Shown piece after piece: positions 8,211 through 16,209 of a DNA stretch of 64,000 nucleotides. Numbering within the stretch: position 1 is the stretch's first letter; each line of letters starts with the position of its first letter. Origin of the DNA: Paenirhizobium cremeum. Lineage in GTDB: Bacteria; Pseudomonadota; Alphaproteobacteria; Rhizobiales; Rhizobiaceae. A program made the position numbers and the translations under genes. Below the pieces are notes generated by a model. That model was not told the origin of the DNA and did not search any database. It was given only the letters and a program-made list of their open reading frames with translations. The stretch is from positions 1 to 64,000 of the forward strand of contig NZ_JAGGCS010000009.1 of the NCBI RefSeq assembly GCF_022884085.1. The letters are read 5' to 3'.

Positions 8211-8546
8211 ATGCGTAGCATCATCATCGCCGCAGCACTGGCCCTTGCGGCCGTCACCGCCCAGGCTGCCGAGCCGATCGAGGGCAACTGGAAGACCGCC
8301 AGCGGCGCAACCGCCGAGATTGCGCCCTGCGGCGGCAGCTTCTGCGTAACGCTGAAATCGGGCAAGCATGCCGGCAAGCAGATCGGCAAGATGGCCGGCA
8401 CCGGCGGCATCTATAAGGGCGAGATCACCGATCCGGAGGCCGACAAGACCTATTCCGGCTCGGGCACGGTTTCCGGAAACTCGCTGAAGATGAAGGGCTG
8501 CGTTCTCGCGGTCCTCTGCAAGTCGCAGACCTGGACCCGGCTTTGA
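8211..8546 (+). CDS. DUF2147 family secreted protein
   Basis: This 111-residue precursor has a clear signal peptide (MRSIIIAAALALAAVTAQAA, cleavage near residue 20). The mature part begins EPIEGNWKTASGATAEIAPCGG, the typical opening of DUF2147: the IxGxW motif followed by a Cys pair with the downstream FCV. The rest is a small beta-barrel-like domain with two more Cys near the end (KGCVLAVLCK), suggesting disulfides in the periplasm. The family function is unknown. GGAGGAAG precedes the start by about 10 nt. A terminator-like hairpin follows. Confidence 0.85.
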   Translation: MRSIIIAAALALAAVTAQAAEPIEGNWKTASGATAEIAPCGGSFCVTLKSGKHAGKQIGKMAGTGGIYKGEITDPEADKTYSGSGTVSGNSLKMKGCVLAVLCKSQTWTRL

Positions 8547-8560
8547 ACCCAGGGGTGGGG

Positions 8561-8592
8561 CGGAGCGGTTGAGCCTCGGGCTCGCCGCTCCG
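8561..8592 (+). terminator. Hairpin after DUF2147 gene
   Basis: CGGAGCGG (8561-8568) pairs with CCGCTCCG (8585-8592), enclosing an inner GAGCC/GGCTC stem. No T-tract follows. Confidence 0.5.
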
Positions 8593-8654
8593 AAATAAGA
8601 AGCCGGTTGCAGGGTCTGCGCCCCCGCTGGCGTCGACCAGCGGGCGGATAATCA

Positions 8655-8867
8655 TTAATCCCTTGCCCGATAGGCTTCCGGAATGACGAAGATTTCGTCG
8701 GCGCGGCCGTAGCCGCCATCCGGCACTTCCTCGATCAGCACCATGGTATGGGGCCGCGCGGCCTCGCTGAAATATTCCACCAGCATGTCGGTGGTGCGGT
8801 GGACGATTTCCTCTTTCTGCAGTCTGGACAGAGCGCCCTCAGGCGTCTTGATGTTCACGAACGGCAT
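8655..8867 (-). CDS. 4-oxalocrotonate tautomerase family protein
   Basis: This 70-residue protein begins MPFVNI. The initiator Met is normally removed so that Pro becomes the N-terminal catalytic base of the tautomerase superfamily. The length and the EEVPDGGYGRADEIF segment fit small homo-oligomeric tautomerases that interconvert enol and keto forms. It is the last gene of a tight operon, 12 bp after an SDR stop, with AGGAG in front. The substrate is probably related to that of the two dehydrogenases but is unknown. Confidence 0.83.
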   Translation of the reverse strand: MPFVNIKTPEGALSRLQKEEIVHRTTDMLVEYFSEAARPHTMVLIEEVPDGGYGRADEIFVIPEAYRARD

Positions 8868-8879
8868 GATCTTCTCCTT

Positions 8880-9776
8880 TCAGGCTCGTGTGGGATGAAG
8901 CAGGTCCTTGAGGCCGATGCGCTCGAGAAGCTGCGCGCGGACCCGATCGGCGACACCATTGACGACCTCCGCGCCATCTTCGGACGGGTCCACGTGGACG
9001 CGGAAGGGACGCTTCCCATGCGGCATGGCGACCACATCGGCCACGGCCCGCGCCACGGCGGACGGGTCCGCCTCCGCCGGCTCGAGGCTGGCAAGGCCCT
9101 GCAAAGCCGTCTCATCGGCACCGGCGTAGGGACCTTGCCAATAGGCGGCCGAACGTTCGGCATCGGCCGGCTGCATGGCGTGGGCGAAATGCTGTGTGCC
9201 CTTGGTAAAGGCACCAGGCACGAGGATCGTGGTCTCGATGTCGAAACGGGCAAGTTCCAGCGCATAGCTTTGAGCAAGCGCATCCATAGCCGCCTTGGCC
9301 GCGAAATACGGGGCAAGGAAGGGCGGCGTGCCGCCGCGCGTGCTGCTTGAGCCGATCCAGACCATAAGGCCTCCACCCGACTTGCGCATGAACGGCAGGG
9401 CCGCCCGGTTCAGGCGGTGCGCACCGACGACATTGACGTCATAGAGCTGGACAAGCTGCTCCGGCGAGAAGGCCTCCGCCGGGCCGAAACCCATGTGGCC
9501 GGCATTATGGACCAGCACATCGAGCCGGCCCGTCTCCCCGATGATGCGGGCAACGGCGCTCTCAGCCGAAGAAGTGGAGGTGACATCGAACTCGATCGGC
9601 AAGAGATGCAAACCCTCGCTCCTTGCCAAAGCCTCGATCTCGGCGACCGGCGCTCCGCCATGGGCCTTGAGGTCACGCATGGAGGCGTAGACCCGATGGC
9701 CGGCGCGGGCGAGCGACCTCGCGGTCATGGCGCCGAAGCCGCTCGAGGCACCGGTAATCAGAACGGTCTTTTCCAT
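8880..9776 (-). CDS. Short-chain dehydrogenase/reductase (operon gene 2)
   Basis: This 298-residue classical-type SDR has the N-terminal cofactor motif TGASSGFG (about 8-15), NAG (HNAGHMG), the active-site Ser region (IGSSSTRGG) and the catalytic YFAAK, so the catalytic residues are intact. It is longer than usual, with about 60 extra C-terminal residues including an acidic stretch. GGAGGGGGG lies 3-4 nt before the ATG at 9776; an in-frame ATG 15 nt upstream lacks a site. It lies between another SDR (11 bp) and a tautomerase (12 bp), so the three are co-transcribed. Confidence 0.88.
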   Translation of the reverse strand: MEKTVLITGASSGFGAMTARSLARAGHRVYASMRDLKAHGGAPVAEIEALARSEGLHLLPIEFDVTSTSSAESAVARIIGETGRLDVLVHNAGHMGFGPAEAFSPEQLVQLYDVNVVGAHRLNRAALPFMRKSGGGLMVWIGSSSTRGGTPPFLAPYFAAKAAMDALAQSYALELARFDIETTILVPGAFTKGTQHFAHAMQPADAERSAAYWQGPYAGADETALQGLASLEPAEADPSAVARAVADVVAMPHGKRPFRVHVDPSEDGAEVVNGVADRVRAQLLERIGLKDLLHPTRA

Positions 9777-9787
9777 GGCCCCCCTCC

Positions 9788-10528
9788 TCACACCACGCCG
9801 CCATTGGCGCGAAGGACCTGGCCATTGACCCAGCCGCCATCCGGTCCGGCAAGGAAGGAGACGACGCCGGCTATATCCTCCGGCTGGCCCAGGCGCTTCA
9901 AGGGGTTCATGCCGATGATCGCCTTCAGCAGATCGTCCGACTTGCCCTTCATGAAGAGTTCCGTTTCGACCGGCCCCGGCGCCACGGCGTTGACGGTGAT
10001 GCCCTTCGGTCCGAGTTCCTTGGCGAGGATGTGGGTGATCGCTTCCACCGCCGCCTTGGTGGCGGCATAGACACCATAGGCCGGCTGGTAGAGACCGACG
10101 ACGCTCGATGAGAAATTGACGATACGGCCCCCCTCGCGCAGTCGCTGCGCCGCTTCGCGAACACCGCGGAAGACACCGCCGAGATTGATGGCGACCTGCC
10201 GTTCGAAGGCTTCATCCGTCGTATCGGCGATGGGGGAGAGCTGCATGATGCCGGCATTGTTGACCAGCACGTCCACCCCGCCGAAGGCCTGTTCGGCCGA
10301 ATCGAATAGCGCTTTCATGCCATCGGTCGCGGCAATGTCGGCCTTGACGGCGACAGCGCGCCCTCCGGCGCTCTCTATCTCCTTCACCACCGCGGCGGCG
10401 GCTTCGACCCCGCTTGCGTAATTGACGATAACGGCAAAGCCGTCTGCCGCGAGGCGTCTGGCGATCGCCGCCCCAATGCCTTTGGACGAACCCGTTACGA
10501 TGGCTGTCCTGTTGATGTTTCCTATCAT
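9788..10528 (-). CDS. Short-chain dehydrogenase/reductase (operon gene 1)
   Basis: This 246-residue FabG-like SDR has TGSSKGIG (NAD(P)H binding, near residue 10), NNAG, SSSVVG with the active-site Ser, YAATK with the catalytic Tyr/Lys and the PGPVETEL loop. AAGGAGT lies 7 nt before the ATG at 10528. It is the first gene of the SDR-SDR-tautomerase operon and is divergent from a LysR regulator 104 bp away, which very likely controls it. Relatives are broad aldehyde, ketone or quinone reductases; the substrate is unassigned. Confidence 0.9.
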   Translation of the reverse strand: MIGNINRTAIVTGSSKGIGAAIARRLAADGFAVIVNYASGVEAAAAVVKEIESAGGRAVAVKADIAATDGMKALFDSAEQAFGGVDVLVNNAGIMQLSPIADTTDEAFERQVAINLGGVFRGVREAAQRLREGGRIVNFSSSVVGLYQPAYGVYAATKAAVEAITHILAKELGPKGITVNAVAPGPVETELFMKGKSDDLLKAIIGMNPLKRLGQPEDIAGVVSFLAGPDGGWVNGQVLRANGGVV

Positions 10529-10566
10529 GACGACACTCCTTGTTTGCGTCTGAGAGGAAAATCGCG

Positions 10567-10624
10567 CCGCCGACATTCAAAAACAATCGGCGGATAATTG
10601 ACATTTGAATTCGGCTATGCCGAA
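10567..10624. promoter_or_regulatory. Divergent SDR/LysR control region with inverted repeats
   Basis: Two inverted repeats are visible: CCGCCGA (10567-10573) with TCGGCGG (10587-10593), and the perfect TTCGGC-TAT-GCCGAA (10610-10624), which contains a T-N11-A core as expected for LysR operators. The second ends 8 bp before the lysR ATG, so binding there would repress the regulator itself. Confidence 0.5.
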
Positions 10625-10632
10625 CAATCGTC

Positions 10633-11526
10633 ATGGATCGCCTTGACCGCATGCATCTGTTCGTTCGTGTCGTGGAACGCCGCAGCTTTTCGGCTGCTGC
10701 GGCCGATCTCTACATATCGCGATCGACCGCAACCGAAGCGATCAAGCAGCTGGAAACGGATCTCGGGGTGCGATTGCTGGAGCGGACAACGCGCCATGTG
10801 ACGACGACGCTGGACGGCCGCGCCTATTACGAACGCTGCGTCGGCATCCTTGCCGAGGTGGAGGAGGCCGACAACGTCTTCCGCGACGCCCGGCCGCGCG
10901 GGCTGCTGAGGATCGATGCCCATCCGCTGCTGACCCGTACCTTCCTGTTGCCGCGTCTCCCGGAATTTCTTGCCCGCAACCCGCAACTCGATCTGCATAT
11001 CGGACAGGGAGACAGGCTGGTCGATCTCGTGCGCGAAGGCATCGACTGCGCGATCCGGGCGGGCGAACTCCCCGATAGCGGCATGATCGCCCGCAGGCTC
11101 GCCTTCATTTCGGAAGTCACCTGCGCCAGTCCCGATTACATCGCCCGGCACGGAATGCCTTCCTCACCCAAGGACCTCGAGGGCCATGTCTGCGTGGGTT
11201 TCGTTTCGTCTCGCACCGGCGAGGTCATACCGCTCGAATTCATGATCGACGGCGCGCCGCGGCTCGTACCATTGCCGAGCCGCGTCACCGTCAACGATTC
11301 CGACACCATGGCCGATCTTGCCCGGCTCGGCTTCGGCCTCATACAGGCGCCGCGCTACCGGCTGGAACGGGATCTCGAAAACGGCACGCTGGTCGAGGTA
11401 CTCAAGGATTTCCCGCCCTCGCCTACACCGCTCTCGGCGCTCTATCCGCAGAACCGACATACATCGGCGAGAGTTCGCGCGTTCCTCGACTGGGTGTCCG
11501 GCATCTTCGCCACCGCGCAGATCTGA
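10633..11526 (+). CDS. LysR family transcriptional regulator
   Basis: This 297-residue protein has an N-terminal winged helix-turn-helix (about 1-60; ERRSFSAAAADLYISRSTATEAIKQ spans residues 15-39) and a two-lobed effector-binding domain (about 90-295). It is divergent from the SDR-SDR-tautomerase operon and is its probable regulator. It belongs to the large CrgA/DsdC-like subgroup often found next to oxidoreductases; the effector is unknown. The ribosome-binding site is poor because an operator-like inverted repeat occupies that position. It is convergent with the YciI gene after 32 bp. Confidence 0.9.
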   Translation: MDRLDRMHLFVRVVERRSFSAAAADLYISRSTATEAIKQLETDLGVRLLERTTRHVTTTLDGRAYYERCVGILAEVEEADNVFRDARPRGLLRIDAHPLLTRTFLLPRLPEFLARNPQLDLHIGQGDRLVDLVREGIDCAIRAGELPDSGMIARRLAFISEVTCASPDYIARHGMPSSPKDLEGHVCVGFVSSRTGEVIPLEFMIDGAPRLVPLPSRVTVNDSDTMADLARLGFGLIQAPRYRLERDLENGTLVEVLKDFPPSPTPLSALYPQNRHTSARVRAFLDWVSGIFATAQI

Positions 11527-11558
11527 ACCGGACTTTGCCGCAGTATGGGCTGCCCCTC

Positions 11559-11846
11559 CTAAGCGACCAGGAACTGCAATCGCTCGTCGGCACGGCCGGG
11601 ATCGATTTCCATGATTTCCGTGGAAACAATCCCTTCCGCGACAAAGGGATCGTCTTCCAGGCGCTGCTGCAGGGCATCGAGCGACACGCCATGAACAAGG
11701 ATCGCGCCACCCAGTCTGGGCTGCAGGCTGCCGGCCAGCAGGAATATCCCGTCATCGAAGCCGCGTTTCAGCCAGGCATTATGTGCCTCCATGAATTGCG
11801 GCGCGCGGGCGCGGGCTTCTGTAAACTTCAACTGCACGACAAACAC
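11559..11846 (-). CDS. YciI family protein (GTG start)
   Basis: This 95-residue protein (VFVVQLKFTEARARAP...) matches the YciI/YCII ferredoxin-like alpha-beta fold, with the conserved HNAWLKRGFDDG segment holding the His and Asp thought to be active. The GTG at 11846 is chosen because AAGGAGG lies 7 nt upstream and homologues begin with this residue. It follows the tetR gene by 44 bp on the same strand. YciI proteins are linked to dehydrochlorinase or stress roles, but no substrate can be named here. Confidence 0.8.
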   Translation of the reverse strand: MFVVQLKFTEARARAPQFMEAHNAWLKRGFDDGIFLLAGSLQPRLGGAILVHGVSLDALQQRLEDDPFVAEGIVSTEIMEIDPGRADERLQFLVA

Positions 11847-11890
11847 CGGGAATCCTCCTTCGGCGGACTGAGGGACATCGGAAAACTGAT

Positions 11891-12499
11891 TCAAACGGTG
11901 GGCGACGTGGCGGAGGCCCGAACCTCCACCGGTTCCTTCGACAACTCGCCATCGAGCCAATCGCAAGCCATCCGCACCTCCCGGCGCACGAAGGCTTCAT
12001 CGCGAAAGGCATTGGCGAGAACGGCAACGCCCTGGCTGCGGACAAGCAAATGCATGGCAAGGTCGTCCGCATCCGCGCGCCCGAGTGCCACGAACTGCCG
12101 GGAGAGCCAGTCCCGGAACAAGGAGAACAACCGGTTGGCCATCGGAAGGGACGGATGGTCGAGCTTGGCCAATTCGCCGCAAAGGGTACCGACCGGGCAA
12201 CCGTACCGCATGATCTTCGCCTGGTTGAGGATCAGGATTTCGATGAAACGCGCGATCCTCTCCCGAGGCGTCAGGCTTTCCTGATACCACTGCGCAAGCA
12301 GGGCCGCGGTCTGTTCCAGCCGACGCCCGATGACCGCCTCGAGAATCTCGTCCTTGGTCCGGAAATGATAGTAGAAATTGCCGCGGGATATCCCAACGGC
12401 GTCGCCGATATCCCCAAACGAGGTGTGTTCATAGCCGCGCTCGTAAAAAAGCCTGTCAGCCATTTCGACGATCGTTTCCCGCGTGTTCTTCCGGCTCAT
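11891..12499 (-). CDS. TetR family transcriptional regulator
   Basis: This 202-residue protein has an N-terminal TetR DNA-binding domain (about 5-55; MADRLFYERGYEHTSF, then ISRGNFYYHFRTKDEIL) and a helical ligand-binding domain with a C-terminal TetR_C-like region. Starting at ATG 12499 avoids a TTG six codons upstream. It is the first gene of a two-gene operon with YciI. Two near-identical 18-bp palindromes overlap its promoter, so it almost certainly represses itself and yciI until a ligand, probably a reactive or toxic compound, binds. Confidence 0.9.
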   Translation of the reverse strand: MSRKNTRETIVEMADRLFYERGYEHTSFGDIGDAVGISRGNFYYHFRTKDEILEAVIGRRLEQTAALLAQWYQESLTPRERIARFIEILILNQAKIMRYGCPVGTLCGELAKLDHPSLPMANRLFSLFRDWLSRQFVALGRADADDLAMHLLVRSQGVAVLANAFRDEAFVRREVRMACDWLDGELSKEPVEVRASATSPTV

Positions 12500-12522
12500 G
12501 CGACCACTTTCAAACAATTCGA

Positions 12523-12573
12523 TTAGGACGATTGACCTAATTTATAATTAGGACAATTGCCCTAATCGGTCAA
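12523..12573 (-). promoter_or_regulatory. tetR promoter overlapped by tandem 18-bp operators
   Basis: TTAGGACgATTGaCCTAA (12523-12540) and TTAGGACaATTGcCCTAA (12549-12566) are imperfect palindromes 26 bp apart, centre to centre. On the minus strand, TTGACC (12568-12573) and TAATTA (12545-12550) form -35 and -10 elements with a 17-bp spacer. One operator fills the spacer and the other lies just downstream. Confidence 0.7.
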
Positions 12574-12577
12574 CACG

Positions 12578-12600
12578 AAAAACCCGGCGTCTCCGCCGGG
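12578..12600 (-). terminator. Intrinsic terminator of the GST gene
   Basis: CCCGGCG (12583-12589) and CGCCGGG (12594-12600) enclose a TCTC loop. On the minus strand TTTTT follows, giving a standard rho-independent terminator about 30 bp after the GST stop and before the tetR promoter. Confidence 0.85.
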
Positions 12601-12627
12601 CTGGTAACGGTGCCGCGAAAGGAGGGT

Positions 12628-13320
12628 TCAGCGCGCCTTCTGGCCGAACAGCACTTTCTTGGCTTCCTCGTCCTGAGCGATGTTGCTGCGCCGCTCCTGA
12701 CCGACGGCGATGCCGCGCTCCACCGCCGGACGGGCCATCACGGTCTCGAACCAACGCTTCAGGTTAGGGAAATCGTCGAGATCCTGTCCCTGGTTCTTGT
12801 GGGGGATAACCCAGCCGATGCAGGCGATATCGGCGATCGAGTAATCGCCGGCAAGGAAGTCGCGGTCGGCAAGCCGCCTGTTCATCACGCCGTAAAGGCG
12901 GTTCACCTCGTTGGTATAGCGGTTGATGCCGTATTCGATCTTTTCCGGCGCATACTGGCGGAAATGGTGGGCCTGACCGGCCATCGGACCGAGGCCGCCC
13001 ATCTGCCAGAAGAGCCACTGGTCGACCTCGACACGGGCGCGCTCTTCGGAGGGATAGAACTTGCCGTATTTGCGTCCGAGATATTGCAGGATGGCTCCGG
13101 ATTCGAAAACAGAGATCGGCTCGCCGCCCGGTCCGTCCGGATCGATGATCGCCGGCATCCGGTTGTTGGGCGAAATCCTGAGGAAGTCCGGCTGGAATTG
13201 CTCACCCTTGCCGATATTGACGTATTTCACCTCATAGGGAACGCCGAGTTCCTCGAGCATGATGGAGATCTTCCAGCCGTTCGGGGTCGGCCAGTAATAG
13301 AGTTCGATCGGTCCGGTCAT
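12628..13320 (-). CDS. Glutathione S-transferase, YghU/YfcG-like
   Basis: This 230-residue protein has an N-terminal thioredoxin-fold domain (about 3-87; YYWPTPNGWKISIMLEE, then NNRMPAI with the cis-Pro, and FESGAILQYL) and a C-terminal all-helical domain. The TPNGWK active-site stretch and overall layout fit the Nu-class family of E. coli YfcG and YghU, which act as disulfide-bond oxidoreductases or GSH-dependent peroxidases more than as classical transferases. GGAG lies 7 nt before the ATG. It has its own terminator and appears monocistronic. Confidence 0.88.
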   Translation of the reverse strand: MTGPIELYYWPTPNGWKISIMLEELGVPYEVKYVNIGKGEQFQPDFLRISPNNRMPAIIDPDGPGGEPISVFESGAILQYLGRKYGKFYPSEERARVEVDQWLFWQMGGLGPMAGQAHHFRQYAPEKIEYGINRYTNEVNRLYGVMNRRLADRDFLAGDYSIADIACIGWVIPHKNQGQDLDDFPNLKRWFETVMARPAVERGIAVGQERRSNIAQDEEAKKVLFGQKAR

Positions 13321-13452
13321 TCAAATTCTCCGTGCTGAAAGCAATCGCGGCCCGCAGACAGCGTGCCGCCTGCGAAAACCGCGTTCTCAAGAAGTGGAGA
13401 TGACGAAACGATATTCAAGCGCCGAGCGGCGCCCGGTGTGTCTGGCCTGCGC

Positions 13453-13974
13453 CTACCAGGTGATCGGCTTCGAAATGCGGAACTGCAACGTCTCCATGCC
13501 CGGATTCTTCTTGCCGAGATCGGCATTGGAACGGTGGTCATAGAGCACGGAAAACTGCCAGTCGTTGGGCGCCTTCCAGCCGAGTTCAACGCCGGAACGG
13601 AATTCGATGGGATGGCCGAGATCGACTTCGTCGCCCTGCATGTAGAGGCCGGGAGCGAAGGAGAAACCGGCGAAAAGATCGATATCGTTGATGGAAAAAT
13701 CGATCTGCTGGTAGAAGCCCGCGCCGATCCAGGCGCCGCCGGAACTCGTCACCGACAGATCGATCATCGGGTGCAGACGGTCGAACAGTTTTTCGCCGTA
13801 AATATAGGAGAGGCGGGTTTCGAAGCTCTTGGCTTCCTCCTGATAGAGCGTCGTGCCCATGGAGATCGCCAGTCGGTCCGTCAGTTCGGGACGATGGATG
13901 GAGAACTTTTCGCCCTGCACCTCGGCGGAAGGCAGGCTCATCAGCCAAAACAACGCAGCAAGCCGACCGTCCAT
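13453..13974 (-). CDS. pagL: PagL-type lipid A 3-O-deacylase (acyloxyacyl hydrolase)
   Basis: This 173-residue precursor has a short signal peptide (MDGRLAALFWLMSLPSAEVQG). The mature chain is an 8-strand barrel-like sequence. Near the end, H147, S149 and E161 (DHRSNADLG...GME) have the His-x-Ser and +14 Glu spacing of the Pseudomonas PagL catalytic triad H126/S128/E140. It should remove the 3-O-acyl chain from lipid A in the outer membrane; a rhizobial enzyme of this type is known. Start 13974 has AGGGGGA just upstream. The chain ends ISKPITW, an aromatic C-terminus suited to barrel assembly. Confidence 0.83.
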   Translation of the reverse strand: MDGRLAALFWLMSLPSAEVQGEKFSIHRPELTDRLAISMGTTLYQEEAKSFETRLSYIYGEKLFDRLHPMIDLSVTSSGGAWIGAGFYQQIDFSINDIDLFAGFSFAPGLYMQGDEVDLGHPIEFRSGVELGWKAPNDWQFSVLYDHRSNADLGKKNPGMETLQFRISKPITW

Positions 13975-14223
13975 GCATCCCCCTGTGCGGCCACCGAGGC
14001 GCCGCCGAAACCACAATTCAACCGGTTCGCGTTCCGGTCACGAAACGCGATGTCCAGCCAAGTTATGTTAAATTATGTTAACGCAAGAGGGAATGTCCAG
14101 TGTCCGGAGAGACACACCGGCACTATCGTTAACTGAAATGAACCATGGATGAACCTCCGTCTCAGGCGCCATTCAGGGCGTTGCCGTCATAAAGGCGACA
14201 ACCCAGAAGGAAAGGCGACGACA

Positions 14224-14394
14224 ATGGCCAAGCTTTCGAGACGAATCACCATCATCACGCTGTTCATGGCGATCTTCGCCATTCTGCTTGCCGAACTCGT
14301 CGTTTCAGCCGCCGGGAGCCCTCGCCGCATGCAGGTCGGCATCGCCACCACCTGCATCAATCCGGCAAGCCCGCTCTGCGTCGCGGCGCTCTGA
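14224..14394 (+). CDS. Small single-pass membrane protein, hypothetical
   Basis: A 56-residue protein: MAKLSRRITI, then one hydrophobic segment (about 9-31), then a short tail with two Cys (TTCINPASPLCV). AAGGAAAGG lies 8-10 nt before the ATG. The N-terminal part could be a signal anchor, with the Cys-containing tail in the periplasm. No family is recognised. It is followed 13 bp later by a second small membrane ORF, suggesting a two-gene unit. Confidence 0.5.
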   Translation: MAKLSRRITIITLFMAIFAILLAELVVSAAGSPRRMQVGIATTCINPASPLCVAAL

Positions 14395-14407
14395 GAGAGG
14401 ACGACCG

Positions 14408-14584
14408 ATGACCGCCTCGATGACCGCCCTCGCCTCCTGCCTCCTGCGCCCGGTCCTGATCGCAACGCTCATGCTCGGCCCGGTCATGGCCATCGGGATT
14501 GCGCATTCGCAGGAACTTCGCGCCGAAAAGCGCGGCGCCGGGCTCGTGCTTTTCGTCAGCCTTCAGCGCCAGTCGATGAGCTGA
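14408..14584 (+). CDS. Small membrane or secreted protein, hypothetical
   Basis: A 58-residue ORF with a hydrophobic stretch (about residues 8-33, ending near GIAHSQ) that reads either as one transmembrane helix or as a signal peptide cleaved near SQ, followed by a basic amphipathic tail. AGAGAGGA precedes the ATG at 14408 by about 6 nt. It sits 13 bp after the previous small ORF in the same direction. No known family. Confidence 0.45.
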   Translation: MTASMTALASCLLRPVLIATLMLGPVMAIGIAHSQELRAEKRGAGLVLFVSLQRQSMS

Positions 14585-14652
14585 AGGAAAGCCGTCCTTG
14601 CGCCCGACCATGCGCCGGCATCTTTTTCCCGCCCAGCGGCCGGTCGCGTCGT

Positions 14653-14686
14653 TTGCTTGTCAAGCAAGCTCCACTATAATGAAGCA
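14653..14686 (+). promoter_or_regulatory. Leaderless-type promoter of amn
   Basis: TTGCTT (14653-14658), a 16-bp spacer and TATAAT (14675-14680) form a near-consensus housekeeping promoter whose -10 box ends only 5 nt before the amn ATG. The expected transcript start therefore falls on or next to the start codon. GCTTG-TCAAG-CAAGC (14655-14669) is an inverted repeat inside the promoter. Confidence 0.6.
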
Positions 14687-16188
14687 TGAACAAGCGAATC
14701 CATATCCCATCACCCGTCAATTTCATCCTGCCTGAGTCCTATGAGCCCAGGGTATTCAACGAGGCAGAGCCTGCGGTCGCTGCCCTGATCGAACTCTACG
14801 AGCGCAATACCGCCTTCCTGATCGACGCCTTTTCGGGGCTCGCCAAGGGGGCGCCGATCGCCGGGCGCTACAGGGCCTTCTATCCGCAAGTCGGCATCGA
14901 GACCACCAGCTTCGGCCATGTCGATTCCCGGCTCTCCTACGGTCACGTCACCTCACCCGGCCTTTACACGACGACGGTCACCAAGCCGCAGCTCTTCCGG
15001 CACTATCTGGTGGAACAGCTCAACCTGTTGATGCGCAATCATCAGGTTCCGGTGGTGGTCTCCGAGTCGGAAACGCCGATCCCGCTGCATTTCGCCTTTG
15101 GCGAAGGCGCGCATGTGGAGGCCGCGGCAAGCGGCCTCGTCGACATGCCGCTGCGCGACCTCTTCGACACGCCTGATCTCACCACCACGGACGACGAGAT
15201 CGCCAACGGCGAATACGAACCGCGTCCGGGCGAACCGCATCCGCTGGCCGCGTTCACCGCCCAGCGCATCGATTATTCGCTGGCCCGCCTCTCGCACTAC
15301 ACGGCGACCAGCGCGACGCATTTCCAGAACTTCGTGCTGTTCACGAACTACCAGTTCTACATCGACGAGTTTTGCGCCTATGCCCGCAAGCTGATGGCCG
15401 AGGGCGGCGGCGGCTATACAGCCTTCGTCGAACCGGGCAATGTCGTCACGCTGCTGGGCCACAGCGAGCCCGAGGGCGGCGTGTCCGTCGGTCGCCTGCC
15501 GCAGATGCCCGCCTATCACCTGAAGATGAAGGGGCATGCCGGCATCACCATGGTGAACATCGGCGTCGGCCCCTCCAACGCCAAGACGATCACCGACCAT
15601 ATCGCGGTTTTGAGGCCGCACGCATGGCTGATGCTCGGCCATTGCGCCGGCCTTCGCAACAGCCAGCGTCTCGGCGACTACGTGCTGGCGCACGCCTACA
15701 TGCGCGAAGACCACGTGCTCGATGACGACCTGCCGGTCTGGGTGCCGATCCCGGCGCTGGCCGAGGTGCAGCTTGCGCTTGAGGATGCCGTCGAGGAAAT
15801 CACCGGCTATGAAGGCTTCGAGCTGAAGCGGATCATGCGCACCGGCACTGTCGCCACGATCGACAACCGCAACTGGGAGCTTCGCGACCAGCGCGGACCG
15901 GTCAAGCGGCTCTCGCAGGCCCGCGCCATCGCCCTCGACATGGAATCGGCGACGATCGCGGCGAACGGTTTCCGCTTCCGCGTTCCCTATGGCACGCTGC
16001 TGTGCGTTTCCGACAAGCCGCTGCACGGCGAACTGAAACTGCCGGGGATGGCGACCGCCTTCTACAAGACGCAGGTCCGCCAGCATCTGCAGATCGGTAT
16101 TCGCGCCCTGCAGAAGCTCGGCGCCATGCCGAAGGAAACCCTGCATTCCCGCAAGCTTCGCAGCTTCTTCGAAACCGCGTTCCAGTAA
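14686..16188 (+). CDS. amn: AMP nucleosidase
   Basis: This 500-residue enzyme hydrolyses AMP to adenine and ribose 5-phosphate and so affects adenylate pools. It has the N-terminal AMN domain (about 15-190) and a C-terminal nucleoside-phosphorylase-like domain (about 270-490) with GHCAGLRNSQRLGDYV and the ALDMESATIAANGFRF nucleoside-binding segment. The length fits E. coli Amn (about 484). No Shine-Dalgarno is visible before the ATG, and a TATAAT box lies directly upstream, so translation from a leaderless mRNA is likely. It is convergent with the flippase-like gene. Confidence 0.95.
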   Translation: MNKRIHIPSPVNFILPESYEPRVFNEAEPAVAALIELYERNTAFLIDAFSGLAKGAPIAGRYRAFYPQVGIETTSFGHVDSRLSYGHVTSPGLYTTTVTKPQLFRHYLVEQLNLLMRNHQVPVVVSESETPIPLHFAFGEGAHVEAAASGLVDMPLRDLFDTPDLTTTDDEIANGEYEPRPGEPHPLAAFTAQRIDYSLARLSHYTATSATHFQNFVLFTNYQFYIDEFCAYARKLMAEGGGGYTAFVEPGNVVTLLGHSEPEGGVSVGRLPQMPAYHLKMKGHAGITMVNIGVGPSNAKTITDHIAVLRPHAWLMLGHCAGLRNSQRLGDYVLAHAYMREDHVLDDDLPVWVPIPALAEVQLALEDAVEEITGYEGFELKRIMRTGTVATIDNRNWELRDQRGPVKRLSQARAIALDMESATIAANGFRFRVPYGTLLCVSDKPLHGELKLPGMATAFYKTQVRQHLQIGIRALQKLGAMPKETLHSRKLRSFFETAFQ

Positions 16189-16209
16189 GACGCCCGGCAC
16201 CGGCTGTTC

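Noticed and set aside
14953..16200. 415-codon open frame antisense to amn
   Set aside because: Shadow of amn; no start signal or domain.
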